DNA of 64,000 nt from Ketobacter sp. (GTDB lineage Bacteria; Pseudomonadota; Gammaproteobacteria; Pseudomonadales; Ketobacteraceae), in NCBI RefSeq assembly GCF_003671495.1, contig NZ_RCHN01000013.1, forward strand, positions 62,001-126,000, given 5' to 3'. A program made the position numbers and the translations under genes. Positions 54,156 to 63,066 of the stretch are shown here, piece by piece. Under the pieces are notes generated by a model. The model did no database searches. It was not told the origin of the DNA and worked only from the letters and a program-made list of their open reading frames with translations. Each line of letters starts with the position of its first letter. The stretch's first letter is position 1.

Positions 54156-54254
54156 AATCCCCTCTCCCTTTTTATACCCTGTGCGCATGCGCGCCTATTC
54201 GATGTGCAATGTGCCGGTGACGTTGTGACCACCGGCTTACGGCCCGCCGCTGAA

Positions 54255-54869
54255 TCAGTGCTCCGCGGCCACCTCGGCCAGGGGTTCCTGCCCACTCGCC
54301 GGCACAGTGCCCGGATACTGGTGGGCAATTCCCTGGTGGCAATCAATGCAGGTCTTGCCCTGTTCCGCCATGGCGCTGTGATAGAAACGGGCCTTCTCCC
54401 CCTGCGCGCTGAAATCCATCCGCGCCACATCGTGACAACTGCGGCAGCCGGCAGAGTCATTACTGCGCATGCGGGCAATCTCCCGCGCCTTCATCTGCTC
54501 CAGGTGCGCCATGTACTTTTCAGGGGTATCAATCATACCGGTGATGCTGCCCCAGACTTCCCGGGCGGCTTCAATCTTGCGGATCATCTTGGGGACAAAT
54601 TCGTGGGGAACGTGGCAATCGGAACAGGTGGGGCGGACCCCGGAGGCGTTATTGTAGTGAGTGGTCTGCTGCACCGTCTGGAAGGGCTGGGCATACATTT
54701 CATGGCAACTGGTGCAAAAGGCCTCTGTGTTGGTGGCATGCAGGCTCAGGTTGAATCCCACGACCCCGACACTGCCCAGCACAATGCCCACCACCAATAA
54801 GGTCAGTACAGACCAGCGTGTGGACGGGCGTCGCAACAGCCCCCACCAATGTCGAACCATGCCTAGCAT
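54255..54869 (-). CDS. NapC/NirT/CymA-family tetraheme quinol dehydrogenase
   Basis: 204 residues. N-terminal TM anchor ~20-41 (SVLTLLVVGIVLGSVGVVGF), then four CXXCH motifs at ~52, 82, 142 and 174, the NapC/NrfH/CymA pattern (FCTSCHEMY, TCSDCHVPHEFVPKM, GCRSCHD, KTCIDCHQGIAH). These proteins take electrons from membrane quinol and give them to periplasmic cytochromes. In this setting it is the probable entry (or exit) point of the trans-envelope conduit, like CymA in Shewanella. First gene of the set; the 99-base gap to the next gene has no clear terminator. Confidence 0.92.
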   Translation of the reverse strand: MLGMVRHWWGLLRRPSTRWSVLTLLVVGIVLGSVGVVGFNLSLHATNTEAFCTSCHEMYAQPFQTVQQTTHYNNASGVRPTCSDCHVPHEFVPKMIRKIEAAREVWGSITGMIDTPEKYMAHLEQMKAREIARMRSNDSAGCRSCHDVARMDFSAQGEKARFYHSAMAEQGKTCIDCHQGIAHQYPGTVPASGQEPLAEVAAEH

Positions 54870-54938
54870 CGGGCACCCCCTCTCCCTCTCATTGCTCCAA
54901 TACTAAAGCTAACTTATGCCCGGGATATGACCGATGTC

Positions 54939-54975
54939 AAAAAAAAGGGGCCCGTTTGCTCAGGGGCCCCTTTTT
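54939..54975 (-). terminator. intrinsic terminator after the FKBP gene
   Basis: A 12-base stem AAAAAGGGGCCC (54942-54953) / GGGCCCCTTTTT (54964-54975) around a 10-base loop. Eight A residues (54939-54946) give a U-run on the minus strand. It ends the FKBP transcript, so the cytochrome genes downstream need their own promoter between about 54870 and 54938. Confidence 0.88.
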
Positions 54976-54996
54976 CTGTGTATATAAAGGCTGTGT

Positions 54997-55728
54997 TTAT
55001 TCCACCTTTTCCACGCCCAACAGCTCAACATCGAACACCAGCACCTGGTTGGGGCCGATTTTCGGGCCGGCACCACGGGCACCGTAGGCCAGGTCGGAAG
55101 GAATGAACAGCTTCCACTTGTCACCCACTTTCATCAGCTGCAGCGCTTCGGTCCAGCCTTTGATGACGCCATTCACGGGGAAGGAGATGGGTTCGCCCCG
55201 CTCCACCGAGCTGTCGAAAACAGTTCCATCCGGCAGCGTGCCGTGATAGTGGACATTCACTTTATCGTTGGCATCCGGAGTTTCGCCGTCACCTTTGGTG
55301 ATCACTTCATATTGCAGACCACTCTCGGTCACGATCACGCCGTCGCGCTTCTTGTTCTCTTCCAGGAACGTGTCTCCGGCCACTTTGTTCTCCTCCAGCG
55401 CCTTACTCTGGGCTGCCTGCTGCTCCTGCATCTTACGCGCCTGCAGTGCATTCATGGCGGCCACCATTTCCTCCTGGGTCATCTTGGATTCGTTACCACT
55501 GAAGCCATCATCGAACCCTTGATAGAACGCTTTCACATCCAGCTCATCTTTCAGATCCCGACCCATACCCTCGCCAAATTTCAGACCAATGGCGTAGCTG
55601 GCCTTCTGATCTTCGGTTTGCAGTGCCACCGCCGGTTCGCTTTTGGCCGCGGCTCCCTCACTGCCCGCTTCACCTTTACAGGCCACCAGGGCAGCCACGG
55701 CAGTCGCCACGATTATATATTTCTTCAT
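54997..55728 (-). CDS. FKBP-type peptidyl-prolyl isomerase lipoprotein
   Basis: 243 residues. Lipoprotein signal ending AALVACKG; an N-terminal FKBP_N dimerisation helix region (QKASYAIGLKFGEGMGRDLK, MVAAMNALQARKMQEQQ); then the FKBP_C catalytic domain (VNVHYHGTLPDGTVFDSSVE, VIKGWTEALQLMKVGDKWKL, YGARGAGPKIGPNQVLVFDV). It resembles FkpA/Mip proteins that fold periplasmic clients, by analogy possibly including outer-membrane proteins. AGGAG lies 6 bases before the ATG at 55728. In Pseudomonas the equivalent gene lies between algQ and algP; here algP is divergent on the other side. Confidence 0.92.
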   Translation of the reverse strand: MKKYIIVATAVAALVACKGEAGSEGAAAKSEPAVALQTEDQKASYAIGLKFGEGMGRDLKDELDVKAFYQGFDDGFSGNESKMTQEEMVAAMNALQARKMQEQQAAQSKALEENKVAGDTFLEENKKRDGVIVTESGLQYEVITKGDGETPDANDKVNVHYHGTLPDGTVFDSSVERGEPISFPVNGVIKGWTEALQLMKVGDKWKLFIPSDLAYGARGAGPKIGPNQVLVFDVELLGVEKVE

Positions 55729-56019
55729 GCTTTCTCCTGTCTCCAATGAATACCCGGGATGCGGTGGAATGCGTATCGAAAAAACAGGCACCAGGGCCCA
55801 TAAAGCTCAATCACTTCGCCCCCTGATCACTCCGGATTGTATTGTTATCGTTTGGGGTCGCTCCCGATGGTAACAGAAAGCCCCTGCATCTGAACCATAG
55901 GGCGGAAATATTTTGCGTTCCAGGGGCTATGTGCTATCACATGAAAGGTAGATATTGTTTAGACAACCCGTATAATTGCTAACGACTGCGTCACCAATCA
56001 CAGCTGAGGAACTTTGATT

Positions 56020-57159
56020 ATGGCAGCAAAAAAAACCACGGCGAAGCGAAGCGCCGCGAAAGCAAAAAAAGATCCGGTGGTTGAGCTCTCAGCCCAGATC
56101 ACAAAACTGGAAGCTCAACTGGACGCGGCCCGTAAAAAAGCCGTGGACCAATCCACCAAAGCCGTCATCGCTGCCAAGAAAGCCATGGTGAAAGCGCAGG
56201 CTGCTGCGAAGAAAGCCAGCGCTAAAACTGCGGACAAGGCCAAAGCCAAACTGGCCGAGACCAAAGTGACGCTGGCCAACGCTCAGGCGGCCCAGGCGGC
56301 AGCCAAGAAAGAAGCCGCCAGCGCGGCCAAAGTGAAGAAAGCCGTCGCTGCGGTTACCAAGCAACTGGCCGCTGAAGCCAAGGCGGAAGCCAAGAAGGCC
56401 GCCGACAAAGCCAAGGCGCTGGCCATGAAAGAGGCCGCTGCCAGGAAGAAAGCAGAAGCCAAGGCCAAAGCGGCGGCCAAGAAGAAGGCCGTAGCAGCCA
56501 AAAAGGCCGCTGCCAAAAAGGCCGCAGTGAAGAAAACCGCTGCTAAAAAGGCACCGACCAAGAAAGTGGCCGTGAAGAAGACGTCCGCTAAAAAGGCACC
56601 CGCCAAGAAAGTGGCCGTCAAAAAAGCAGCCGCCCCCAAGAAAGCCGCCGTAAAGAAAACCGCTGCCAAGAAAGCAGTGGCTCCCAAGAAGGCTGCAGCC
56701 AAAAAGGCACCGGTGAAAAAAGCGGTTGCTCCGAAGAAGGCAGCGCCAAAAAAGGCCGCCCCCAAGAAAGCGGCTCCCGCCAAACCGGCCGCCGCAAAAA
56801 AAGCAGCACCGGTAAAAAAGGCGGCCGCGAAAAAACCCGCAGCCCCCAAGGCCCCGGCCGCACCGAAGGTTGAAGCGCCCAAAGCAGCAGCACCCAAGCC
56901 TACTGCGCCTAAACCTGCAGCAGCGGCCAAGCCCGCCGCGGCAAAACCGGCCACGCCCAAAGCCCCCAAGGCTGAAGCACCCAAACCGGTGGCCCCCAAA
57001 GCGCCAGCGCCAATGGCCGCCAAACCGGTAGCCGCTCCGGCGCCCAAGCCGGTTGAGCCGGAGCCACCCAAAGCGGAAGAAAAGCCGTTTGAACTGAAGC
57101 CGGTGGATGCACCCACGGCTCCGGATCGCAGCATTTTCAATCCGGAAAAAGACGCCTAA
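56020..57159 (+). CDS. algP: AlgP-like histone-H1-type Lys/Ala/Pro-rich protein
   Basis: 379 residues. Residues ~1-150 are a long Ala/Lys helix ([20 protein letters not shown]). The middle ~150-280 consists of many KKAA / KKAPVKK-type repeats like eukaryotic histone H1 tails. The C-terminal ~100 residues are Ala/Pro/Lys-rich with a short acidic end ([18 protein letters not shown]). Pseudomonas AlgP (AlgR3) has the same character and binds DNA, influencing alginate genes. AGGAAC lies 8 bases before ATG 56020. Repeat-driven length variation is known for AlgP and possible here. A terminator follows. Confidence 0.88.
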   Translation: MAAKKTTAKRSAAKAKKDPVVELSAQITKLEAQLDAARKKAVDQSTKAVIAAKKAMVKAQAAAKKASAKTADKAKAKLAETKVTLANAQAAQAAAKKEAASAAKVKKAVAAVTKQLAAEAKAEAKKAADKAKALAMKEAAARKKAEAKAKAAAKKKAVAAKKAAAKKAAVKKTAAKKAPTKKVAVKKTSAKKAPAKKVAVKKAAAPKKAAVKKTAAKKAVAPKKAAAKKAPVKKAVAPKKAAPKKAAPKKAAPAKPAAAKKAAPVKKAAAKKPAAPKAPAAPKVEAPKAAAPKPTAPKPAAAAKPAAAKPATPKAPKAEAPKPVAPKAPAPMAAKPVAAPAPKPVEPEPPKAEEKPFELKPVDAPTAPDRSIFNPEKDA

Positions 57160-57182
57160 TTCTATTAAGCGTTAATGCAAAG

Positions 57183-57216
57183 AGGGCTGTTTCCCCACGG
57201 GAACAGCCCTTTTTTC
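57183..57216 (+). terminator. intrinsic terminator of algP
   Basis: AGGGCTGTT..CCC (57183-57195) pairs with GGGAACAGCCCT (57199-57210) with one bulged T, loop CAC, followed by six more T residues. A classic terminator. Confidence 0.9.
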
Positions 57217-57268
57217 ATGGCCACGAATTGGGTATCCTGCCCACCCCCACTTCACGCGGCCACACACC

Positions 57269-59179
57269 ATGATCCAACTGCAATCGGTCTCCCTTTATCG
57301 CGGCAATAAATGTTTATTGCAGGACGCATCCTTTACCGCCTATCCGGGGTGGCATATCGCGTTGGTGGGCCATAACGGCTGTGGCAAATCCTCTTTGTTC
57401 TCCCTGCTGCTGGGCCAGGCCGGTGCCGATGCCGGGCAGGTCCACATTCCCGCGGGCAGCCGCATCGCCCACATGGCCCAGGAAGTGGAAGCACTGGACC
57501 GCTCCGCCATCGATTATGTGATTGACGGCGACCAAGCCCTGCGCCATCTGCAACAGCAACTGGCCCAGGCGGAAGCGGAGAACGACGCCCATCGCATCGC
57601 GCAATATCACCAGCAGTTGGATGACATCGACGCCTACAGCGCAGAATCCCGTGCGGCCAAGCTGCTCACCGGCCTGGGCTTCCAGCAAGCGCAATTCGGT
57701 AATACGGTGAAATCGTTCTCCGGTGGTTGGCGCATGCGCCTCAACCTGGCGCAGACCCTGATGTGCCCTTCCGACATCATGCTGCTGGACGAGCCCACTA
57801 ACCACCTGGACCTGGACGCCATTCTCTGGTTGGAGGCCTGGCTCAAGGCCTATCCCGGCACCCTGATCCTGATTTCCCACGATCGTGAGTTCATCGACGA
57901 AATCACTGAACATGTGCTGCACATCGAGCACCAACGGCTGAACTATTACAGTGGTAACTACTCCGGGTTTGAGATTCAGCGCGCCGCCCGCATGGCCAAC
58001 CAACAGTCTGCGTTTGAAAAGCAGCAACGGGAAATCGCCCACCTGCAGACATTCATCACCCGCTTCAAGGCCAAGGCCACCAAAGCCAAGCAAGCCCAAA
58101 GCCGGGTGAAAGCGCTGGAGCGAATGGAAAAAATCGCCCCGGCCCATGTGGACTCCCCATTTCACTTCAGTATTCCTGCCGCCAGCAAGATGTCCGACCC
58201 CTTGTTGGACATCAAAGCCGGAGAGCTGGGTTATCAGGGCCAGGCCGTATTGCATCAGGTGGCCCTGCAGCTGGGCCCCGCCACCCGCATCGGCCTCATC
58301 GGCCCCAACGGGGCGGGCAAATCCACCCTGATTAAAACCCTGGCCGGCACCCTGCAGCTGGTGGCGGGCGACAAAACACTGGGGGAACACACCAAAATCG
58401 GTTACTTCGCCCAGCACCAGCTGGATCAACTGGACGTATCCGCCACCCCACTGCTGACCCTGCAACGGGAGGCGCCGAAAACCGACGAGCTGACCCTGCG
58501 CAAATACCTGGGCAGTTTCGGCTTTCATGGCGATGCGGTGCTGGACAACATCGGGCGCTTCTCCGGAGGTGAGAAAGCCCGCCTGGCCCTGGCCCTGATC
58601 ATCTGGCACAAGCCCAACCTGTTGCTGCTGGATGAACCCACCAACCACCTGGACCTGGAAATGCGCCTGGCGCTGACCCTGGCGTTGCAGGATTACGAAG
58701 GTGGTTTGGTGCTGGTTTCCCACGACCGCCACCTGCTGCGTTCCACCACGGATGAGCTCTATCTGGTGGCCCACCGGTCGGTGCAGCCCTTCCAGGGAGA
58801 CCTGGAGGACTACAGTCGCTGGCTGCTGGAATACCGCCAGGCGCAACAGAATGCAGCCAGCTCAGATGACGGCGAGCGGGAGGAGAAACGGGATCGCAAA
58901 GCGGAACGCCAGAAAGCGGCGGAGATTCGCAATCAGCTGCGCCCGTTGAAGAATCAGCTCAGCACACTGGAGAAAACCCTGGCGCAACTGGAAGCAGAGA
59001 AGCAAGCGATCGAAACAGAACTGGCGGCAGAAGACCTGTACACAGCGGCCAACAAGGACAAACTGACGGAGTTGTTACAACGTCAGGGCAGCATCCGTGC
59101 CCAACTGGAAGAAACGGAGCTGGCCTGGCTGGAGGCTTCGGAAACCCTGCAAACCCTGGAACAGTCGCTGCAAGGCTGA
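57269..59179 (+). CDS. yheS: ABC-F family ATPase YheS
   Basis: 636 residues with two ABC cassettes and no TM segments. Cassette 1: Walker A GHNGCGKSS, signature SGGWRMR, Walker B IMLLDEPTNHLD. Cassette 2: Walker A GPNGAGKST, signature SGGEKAR, Walker B LLLLDEPTNHLD. An inter-domain linker (~240-300) is rich in Lys/Gln, and a C-terminal coiled coil spans ~540-636. ABC-F proteins act on ribosomes rather than as transporters; YheS relieves stalled translation. It follows algP as in Pseudomonas and is convergent with the HD-GYP gene, end to end. Confidence 0.93.
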   Translation: MIQLQSVSLYRGNKCLLQDASFTAYPGWHIALVGHNGCGKSSLFSLLLGQAGADAGQVHIPAGSRIAHMAQEVEALDRSAIDYVIDGDQALRHLQQQLAQAEAENDAHRIAQYHQQLDDIDAYSAESRAAKLLTGLGFQQAQFGNTVKSFSGGWRMRLNLAQTLMCPSDIMLLDEPTNHLDLDAILWLEAWLKAYPGTLILISHDREFIDEITEHVLHIEHQRLNYYSGNYSGFEIQRAARMANQQSAFEKQQREIAHLQTFITRFKAKATKAKQAQSRVKALERMEKIAPAHVDSPFHFSIPAASKMSDPLLDIKAGELGYQGQAVLHQVALQLGPATRIGLIGPNGAGKSTLIKTLAGTLQLVAGDKTLGEHTKIGYFAQHQLDQLDVSATPLLTLQREAPKTDELTLRKYLGSFGFHGDAVLDNIGRFSGGEKARLALALIIWHKPNLLLLDEPTNHLDLEMRLALTLALQDYEGGLVLVSHDRHLLRSTTDELYLVAHRSVQPFQGDLEDYSRWLLEYRQAQQNAASSDDGEREEKRDRKAERQKAAEIRNQLRPLKNQLSTLEKTLAQLEAEKQAIETELAAEDLYTAANKDKLTELLQRQGSIRAQLEETELAWLEASETLQTLEQSLQG

Positions 59180-60439
59180 CTATTCCCGTTCCTGCTGGAA
59201 GTTGGCCGCATCACCCAGATTGATATTGTGTTGGGTGAACTCCGCCAGATCCAGGCCATATGACCCATCCATCAACACCGTCTTGACGCGATGCTGTGCC
59301 TCGGCAGAGGCCTCCCGCTGGGCTTTCAGATCGACAATTTTCTGCGGCATGGGCTGCTTGTCGGCATCCAGCAACAGGGCCACTTTGGGCAGCAGCCGGT
59401 TGGTGGGCTCCACCGACAACACCACCCCCACCTCACCGGAGGCCATCTCCACCAGCGCACCCGGCGGGTAAATGCCAATGCACTCGATGAATTTAACCAC
59501 CAGCTTGGGATCGAACTGGCTGCCGCTGTTTTCGTAGAGAATTTTCAGCGCCGTGGCGGAGGTGTTGCCTTTGCTGTAACAACGCTGACTGGTGATGGCG
59601 TCATAGGCATCGACGATGGTCACCACCTTGGTGTAAAAGTTGAGGGCGCTGGCATCCATCCCCAGCGGATAGCCTTTGCCATCCAGTCGTTCATGGTGAT
59701 TGTAGGCGGCACCGATGACTTCGTTGGGCAGGGTTTTGTCCTCCACCAGAATCTCGCGGCCGAACACCACATGCAGCTTCATGTGTTCGAACTCTTTATC
59801 CGTCAAGCGGGAGGGTTTGTTGAGGATGGTCTGATCCACCTTCATTTTGCCCACATCGTGCAACATGCCGCACAAGCCCAACAGCTCCATGTGTTTGCGG
59901 CCCACCCCCACATGACGGCCCAGGGCGATGGCCAGAATACCGACGTTGAGACAGTGTTCCGCGGTGTACTTGTCCACATTCTTGATGCGGGTGAGCCACA
60001 TCATGGCGGAGGGATTGCGCTCAATGGAATCCACGCACTCCTTGATCAGCTTACGGATTTCCGTGGTGTCGATGCGCCCGTCGCGATACGCGCTGTCGAG
60101 GATATTTTCCACTTCACCATAGGCTTTCTGGTAATGCTTGTTGGCCTGCTGGATTTCCTTTTCCACCGGCGTGGTGATGGTGTACTGCTTGGGTTTATTG
60201 CGCCCCAGCATCGCACTGCGGACATCCGGCGTCATCCCGGATTTTAGAACGTCGATGTAGACGAATTCACAAATATTCTTGAGGGCAAGCAGGTCATCCT
60301 CATCGTGAACCGGAAAGCCCTGGAACACAAACGGAGCGTCCAGCCACGGCCGATCCAACTCGGACACATGCATGCCCAGTTTCAGCTGGTCGGTGGGAAC
60401 TTTAACGGTCTCCCGCGAACGGGTCACTTTTCTCTTCAT
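59180..60439 (-). CDS. HD-GYP cyclic-di-GMP phosphodiesterase with DUF3391 domain
   Basis: 419 residues. N-terminal DUF3391 (VPTDQLKLGMHVSELDRPWL, then FPVHDEDDLLALKNI), then the HD-GYP domain at ~160-330 with MLHDVGKMKVDQ (HD) and HHERLDGKGYPLGM (GYP), plus VDAYDAITSQRCY. The catalytic metal ligands and GYP motif are present, so c-di-GMP hydrolysis is expected. The C-terminal ~90 residues have no recognised domain. No signal peptide or TM, so cytoplasmic. It may act with the DUF1631/PilZ-like protein, but nothing here links them directly. Confidence 0.93.
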   Translation of the reverse strand: MKRKVTRSRETVKVPTDQLKLGMHVSELDRPWLDAPFVFQGFPVHDEDDLLALKNICEFVYIDVLKSGMTPDVRSAMLGRNKPKQYTITTPVEKEIQQANKHYQKAYGEVENILDSAYRDGRIDTTEIRKLIKECVDSIERNPSAMMWLTRIKNVDKYTAEHCLNVGILAIALGRHVGVGRKHMELLGLCGMLHDVGKMKVDQTILNKPSRLTDKEFEHMKLHVVFGREILVEDKTLPNEVIGAAYNHHERLDGKGYPLGMDASALNFYTKVVTIVDAYDAITSQRCYSKGNTSATALKILYENSGSQFDPKLVVKFIECIGIYPPGALVEMASGEVGVVLSVEPTNRLLPKVALLLDADKQPMPQKIVDLKAQREASAEAQHRVKTVLMDGSYGLDLAEFTQHNINLGDAANFQQERE

Positions 60440-60751
60440 TCAGGTGTAAACGACTCGTACCACTACTCCTATAACTGTAGCCCAGGATTTCCCTGTCGAC
60501 CCGGCAAACAACAAATATTCACGTTTTTTAGCCATCCGCCTACACGCCTGCGCACACATAAAACTCCCCGCCAAATCAGGCACATAAAACAGTTTAGGAC
60601 AGATGATTGATGAATTTGCCGCGCCGGAGAGCCCACCTTTTTGGCGGTTTTCGTCCTGTCGCTGATCGGCACCAGCCCGTAGAATGGGCGCCCGTTTATC
60701 TGGCAACCCTCAGACCACTCGCCAAACCATTCTTCAGACAGGGCCAGCACC
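60440..60751. other. 312-base intergenic region between the HD-GYP and MFS genes
   Basis: Divergent promoter region. I see no gene or strong secondary structure; short ORFs here lack ribosome-binding sites and a family resemblance. A TTTTTTAG stretch near 60524 and T-rich patches near 60640 are possible promoter elements but not assignable. Confidence 0.4.
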
Positions 60752-61963
60752 ATGCCACCACCCCCACTGATACAATTTGTCCTAATGGCCTGCATCATCA
60801 GCATCGGCATGGGGCAGTTTATTGTGTTTGCGGTGCTGGCGCCCCTGATTCGCAGCGTGGGGTTGCAGGAAATCCACGGCGGCCTGATCCTGTCGTTTTC
60901 CTCGGTGATCTATGCATTGAGCAGCGGAGTCTGGGGGCGGGTGAGCAGCGTATTCGGGCGCCGAAAAGTGATTCTGGTGGGCCTGCTGGGGTACTGCCTG
61001 GGCACCCTGATGTTCGCCGCCGTGTTCTTTGCGGGGCTGCAACTCTGGTTGCAGGGCACACTGCTGTTTGTGTGCCTGTGTGTTGCCCGCATGCTGCAGT
61101 CGGTGTTGATGGGTGCCACCGCGCCGGCCGCCACCGCCTACATGGCGGACATCACCACCCCGGAGCAACGGGTGAAAGGCATGGGCTTATTGGGTTCCGC
61201 CCACAGCCTGGGGACCATATTGGGCCCAGCACTGGCGGCTCCCCTGATTCTGCTGCATTTACTGGCGCCGCTGCTGGCCGCCAGCGCCATTACCCTGTTG
61301 ATGGCCGTGGTGGTGTGGCGAGCGCTGGCGGCACCGCCAGTCACCCAGCCAACCAGGGTGCACATCGGCCAAGAGATCCTGAATACGGTCAAATCCTATT
61401 TCGATGCCCGTTACGCCGACATCTTGTTGATCGGGGTATTGATGTTCATGGCCTATGCCATGTGCCAGCAGACGGTGGGTTACCTGATCCAGGACCGGCT
61501 CCACATCAGCCCTGCGGAAACCGCCACCATTGTGGCTCATGCATTCATCTGCTCTGCGGTGTTTTCGTTAATTGCCCAGTTCGTGGTGGTGGCGAAGTTG
61601 AAGCTGGAATCCAACACCCTGCTGCTGATCGGGCTGCCGTTGATGCTGGTGGGTTACCTGGTGCTGCTGCAATTGCAGATGGAGCGCGATGCCCTGCTGG
61701 CCTTCTCATTCATCGGTTTTGGCTTTGGTCTGGCCATGCCGGGATTTTCCGCCAGCGCCTCACTCTCGGTGTCTGCAGAGGAACAGGGCGCGGTGGCCGG
61801 TGTGATCGCGGGTGCTCCGGCCTTGGGGTTTATTCTGGGGCCCACCCTCGGCGCCATGTTCTACGAGGCCCACGTGATGGCACCCTACGCAGCGGCGGCG
61901 CTGCTCAACGGACTGTTGGCCCTGGCGGTGCTGCGCCGACACTGGACGCGCAACGCCGCCTGA
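60752..61963 (+). CDS. MFS transporter
   Basis: 403 residues with ~12 TM segments. The conserved loop-2/3 motif is FGRRKV, and the loop before TM4 shows RMLQSVLMGATAPAATAYMA (the RG-like antiporter segment). The overall layout is that of a drug/H+ antiporter-type MFS protein; the substrate is unassigned. Start ATG has AGGG ~8 bases upstream. Convergent with elbB, 10 bases apart. Confidence 0.85.
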   Translation: MPPPPLIQFVLMACIISIGMGQFIVFAVLAPLIRSVGLQEIHGGLILSFSSVIYALSSGVWGRVSSVFGRRKVILVGLLGYCLGTLMFAAVFFAGLQLWLQGTLLFVCLCVARMLQSVLMGATAPAATAYMADITTPEQRVKGMGLLGSAHSLGTILGPALAAPLILLHLLAPLLAASAITLLMAVVVWRALAAPPVTQPTRVHIGQEILNTVKSYFDARYADILLIGVLMFMAYAMCQQTVGYLIQDRLHISPAETATIVAHAFICSAVFSLIAQFVVVAKLKLESNTLLLIGLPLMLVGYLVLLQLQMERDALLAFSFIGFGFGLAMPGFSASASLSVSAEEQGAVAGVIAGAPALGFILGPTLGAMFYEAHVMAPYAAAALLNGLLALAVLRRHWTRNAA

Positions 61964-61973
61964 CCACCACGTT

Positions 61974-62630
61974 CTAGGCCCGTGCCAGCACCGCCTCCAC
62001 CAGTTTGCTGATGCCGGCAGAGGCTTCACTGATGCGCCCGGCCAACATGTAAGCGGGTGTGGTCACCAGTTTGCGCGTTTCATCGATGCTGATTTCATCC
62101 ACCGCACAGGATTCGTGACTGGCCCCCATGGCCACCACGGCTTTGGCGGCGTCATCCTCATCGCTGCCCAGGGTACACTTGACCCCTTCACCGAACAGCT
62201 TGGGAGCCAACGCCGGCGCGATGCACACCAGGCCAACGGGTTTGCCCTGTTGATTCATGGCCTGGATAAAGTTCACCAGATCCTCGTTCACACTCATGCC
62301 GGTGCCGTCCACCGCAAAGCTGGACAGGTTCTTGGCCACCCCGAACCCACCGGGTACGATCACGGCGTCATAGTCCTCTGCACGGGCCTCGGCCAGATCA
62401 ATGATGTTGCCGCGGCAGAGGCGGGCGGATTCCACCAGCACATTGCGGGTTTCCGGCATTTCCTCGCCCGTCATGTGATTCAGTACATGCATCTGGCTGA
62501 CGTTGGGAGCCATGCACTGGAATTCCACTCCAGCCTCGTCCAGCCGCAGCTGCACCAGGGTGGCCTCGTAGATCTCGGCGCCATCAAACACACCACATCC
62601 AGACAGGATTACCGCTACTTTCTTTGCCAT
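61974..62630 (-). CDS. elbB: ElbB, DJ-1/PfpI-family glyoxalase-like protein
   Basis: 218 residues, the usual ElbB length. The family's DJ-1/PfpI fold shows VAVILSGCGVFDGAEIYE at the N-terminus, the DAVIVPGGFGVAKNLSSFA region and the nucleophile elbow GLVCIAPALAPK with the catalytic Cys. ElbB has weak glyoxalase activity and is linked to isoprenoid (lycopene) accumulation in E. coli. Followed at the same strand by a gap of 40 bases to the GFA gene upstream, so the two may be co-transcribed. Confidence 0.9.
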   Translation of the reverse strand: MAKKVAVILSGCGVFDGAEIYEATLVQLRLDEAGVEFQCMAPNVSQMHVLNHMTGEEMPETRNVLVESARLCRGNIIDLAEARAEDYDAVIVPGGFGVAKNLSSFAVDGTGMSVNEDLVNFIQAMNQQGKPVGLVCIAPALAPKLFGEGVKCTLGSDEDDAAKAVVAMGASHESCAVDEISIDETRKLVTTPAYMLAGRISEASAGISKLVEAVLARA

Positions 62631-62670
62631 TGTTTGCCTCCGTTTCAGATCGGGTTGTTACTGCCGCCGC

Positions 62671-63054
62671 TCAGGATTCCTGGCTCAGGTGCGCCAGCGT
62701 ATGGGCGCCCTGCTCCCAGTTCTGCCCGTCAAAGGATTCGATGGTTAACTGCGCCGGTCTGGTATCCAGGCAACGCACATTAACATCCACCCCATCGGGA
62801 TTGGAGCGGGGAATATAAAAGGATTTTATCCCACAGGTTTTACAAAACTGATGTTTCGCCACCCCGGTATTGAAGGTGTAAGTGGTTAGGTTGTCTGCTC
62901 CGCTGAGCAGGGTGAACTTTGACTTGGGCACGATCAGGTGCAAAAAACCGGCTTTGGCACAAATGGAGCAATTGCAGTCCTGACTGACCACCGGCTCCGG
63001 TACTTCGATTTCGAACCGCACTGCACCGCAGTGACAGCCTCCTTGATAATGCAT
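62671..63054 (-). CDS. GFA-family zinc-binding protein
   Basis: 127 residues. Glutathione-dependent formaldehyde-activating (GFA) fold with Cys ligands in GGCHCGAVRFE, CNCSICAKAGF and FCKTCGIKSFY, which bind zinc. Despite the family name most members have no proven activity on formaldehyde. Cytoplasmic; lies 12 bases downstream of the alpha/beta hydrolase gene, likely the same operon. Confidence 0.9.
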   Translation of the reverse strand: MHYQGGCHCGAVRFEIEVPEPVVSQDCNCSICAKAGFLHLIVPKSKFTLLSGADNLTTYTFNTGVAKHQFCKTCGIKSFYIPRSNPDGVDVNVRCLDTRPAQLTIESFDGQNWEQGAHTLAHLSQES

Positions 63055-63066
63055 TACTGCCTCACA

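Noticed and set aside
34643..54938. recent genomic island with mobile-element ends
   Set aside because: No integrase, transposase, tRNA end or flanking direct repeat was visible, and base composition matches the surroundings.
56300..57000. possible CRISPR or repeat array
   Set aside because: The repetition is codon-level Lys/Ala/Pro repeats of algP, not direct repeats with unique spacers.
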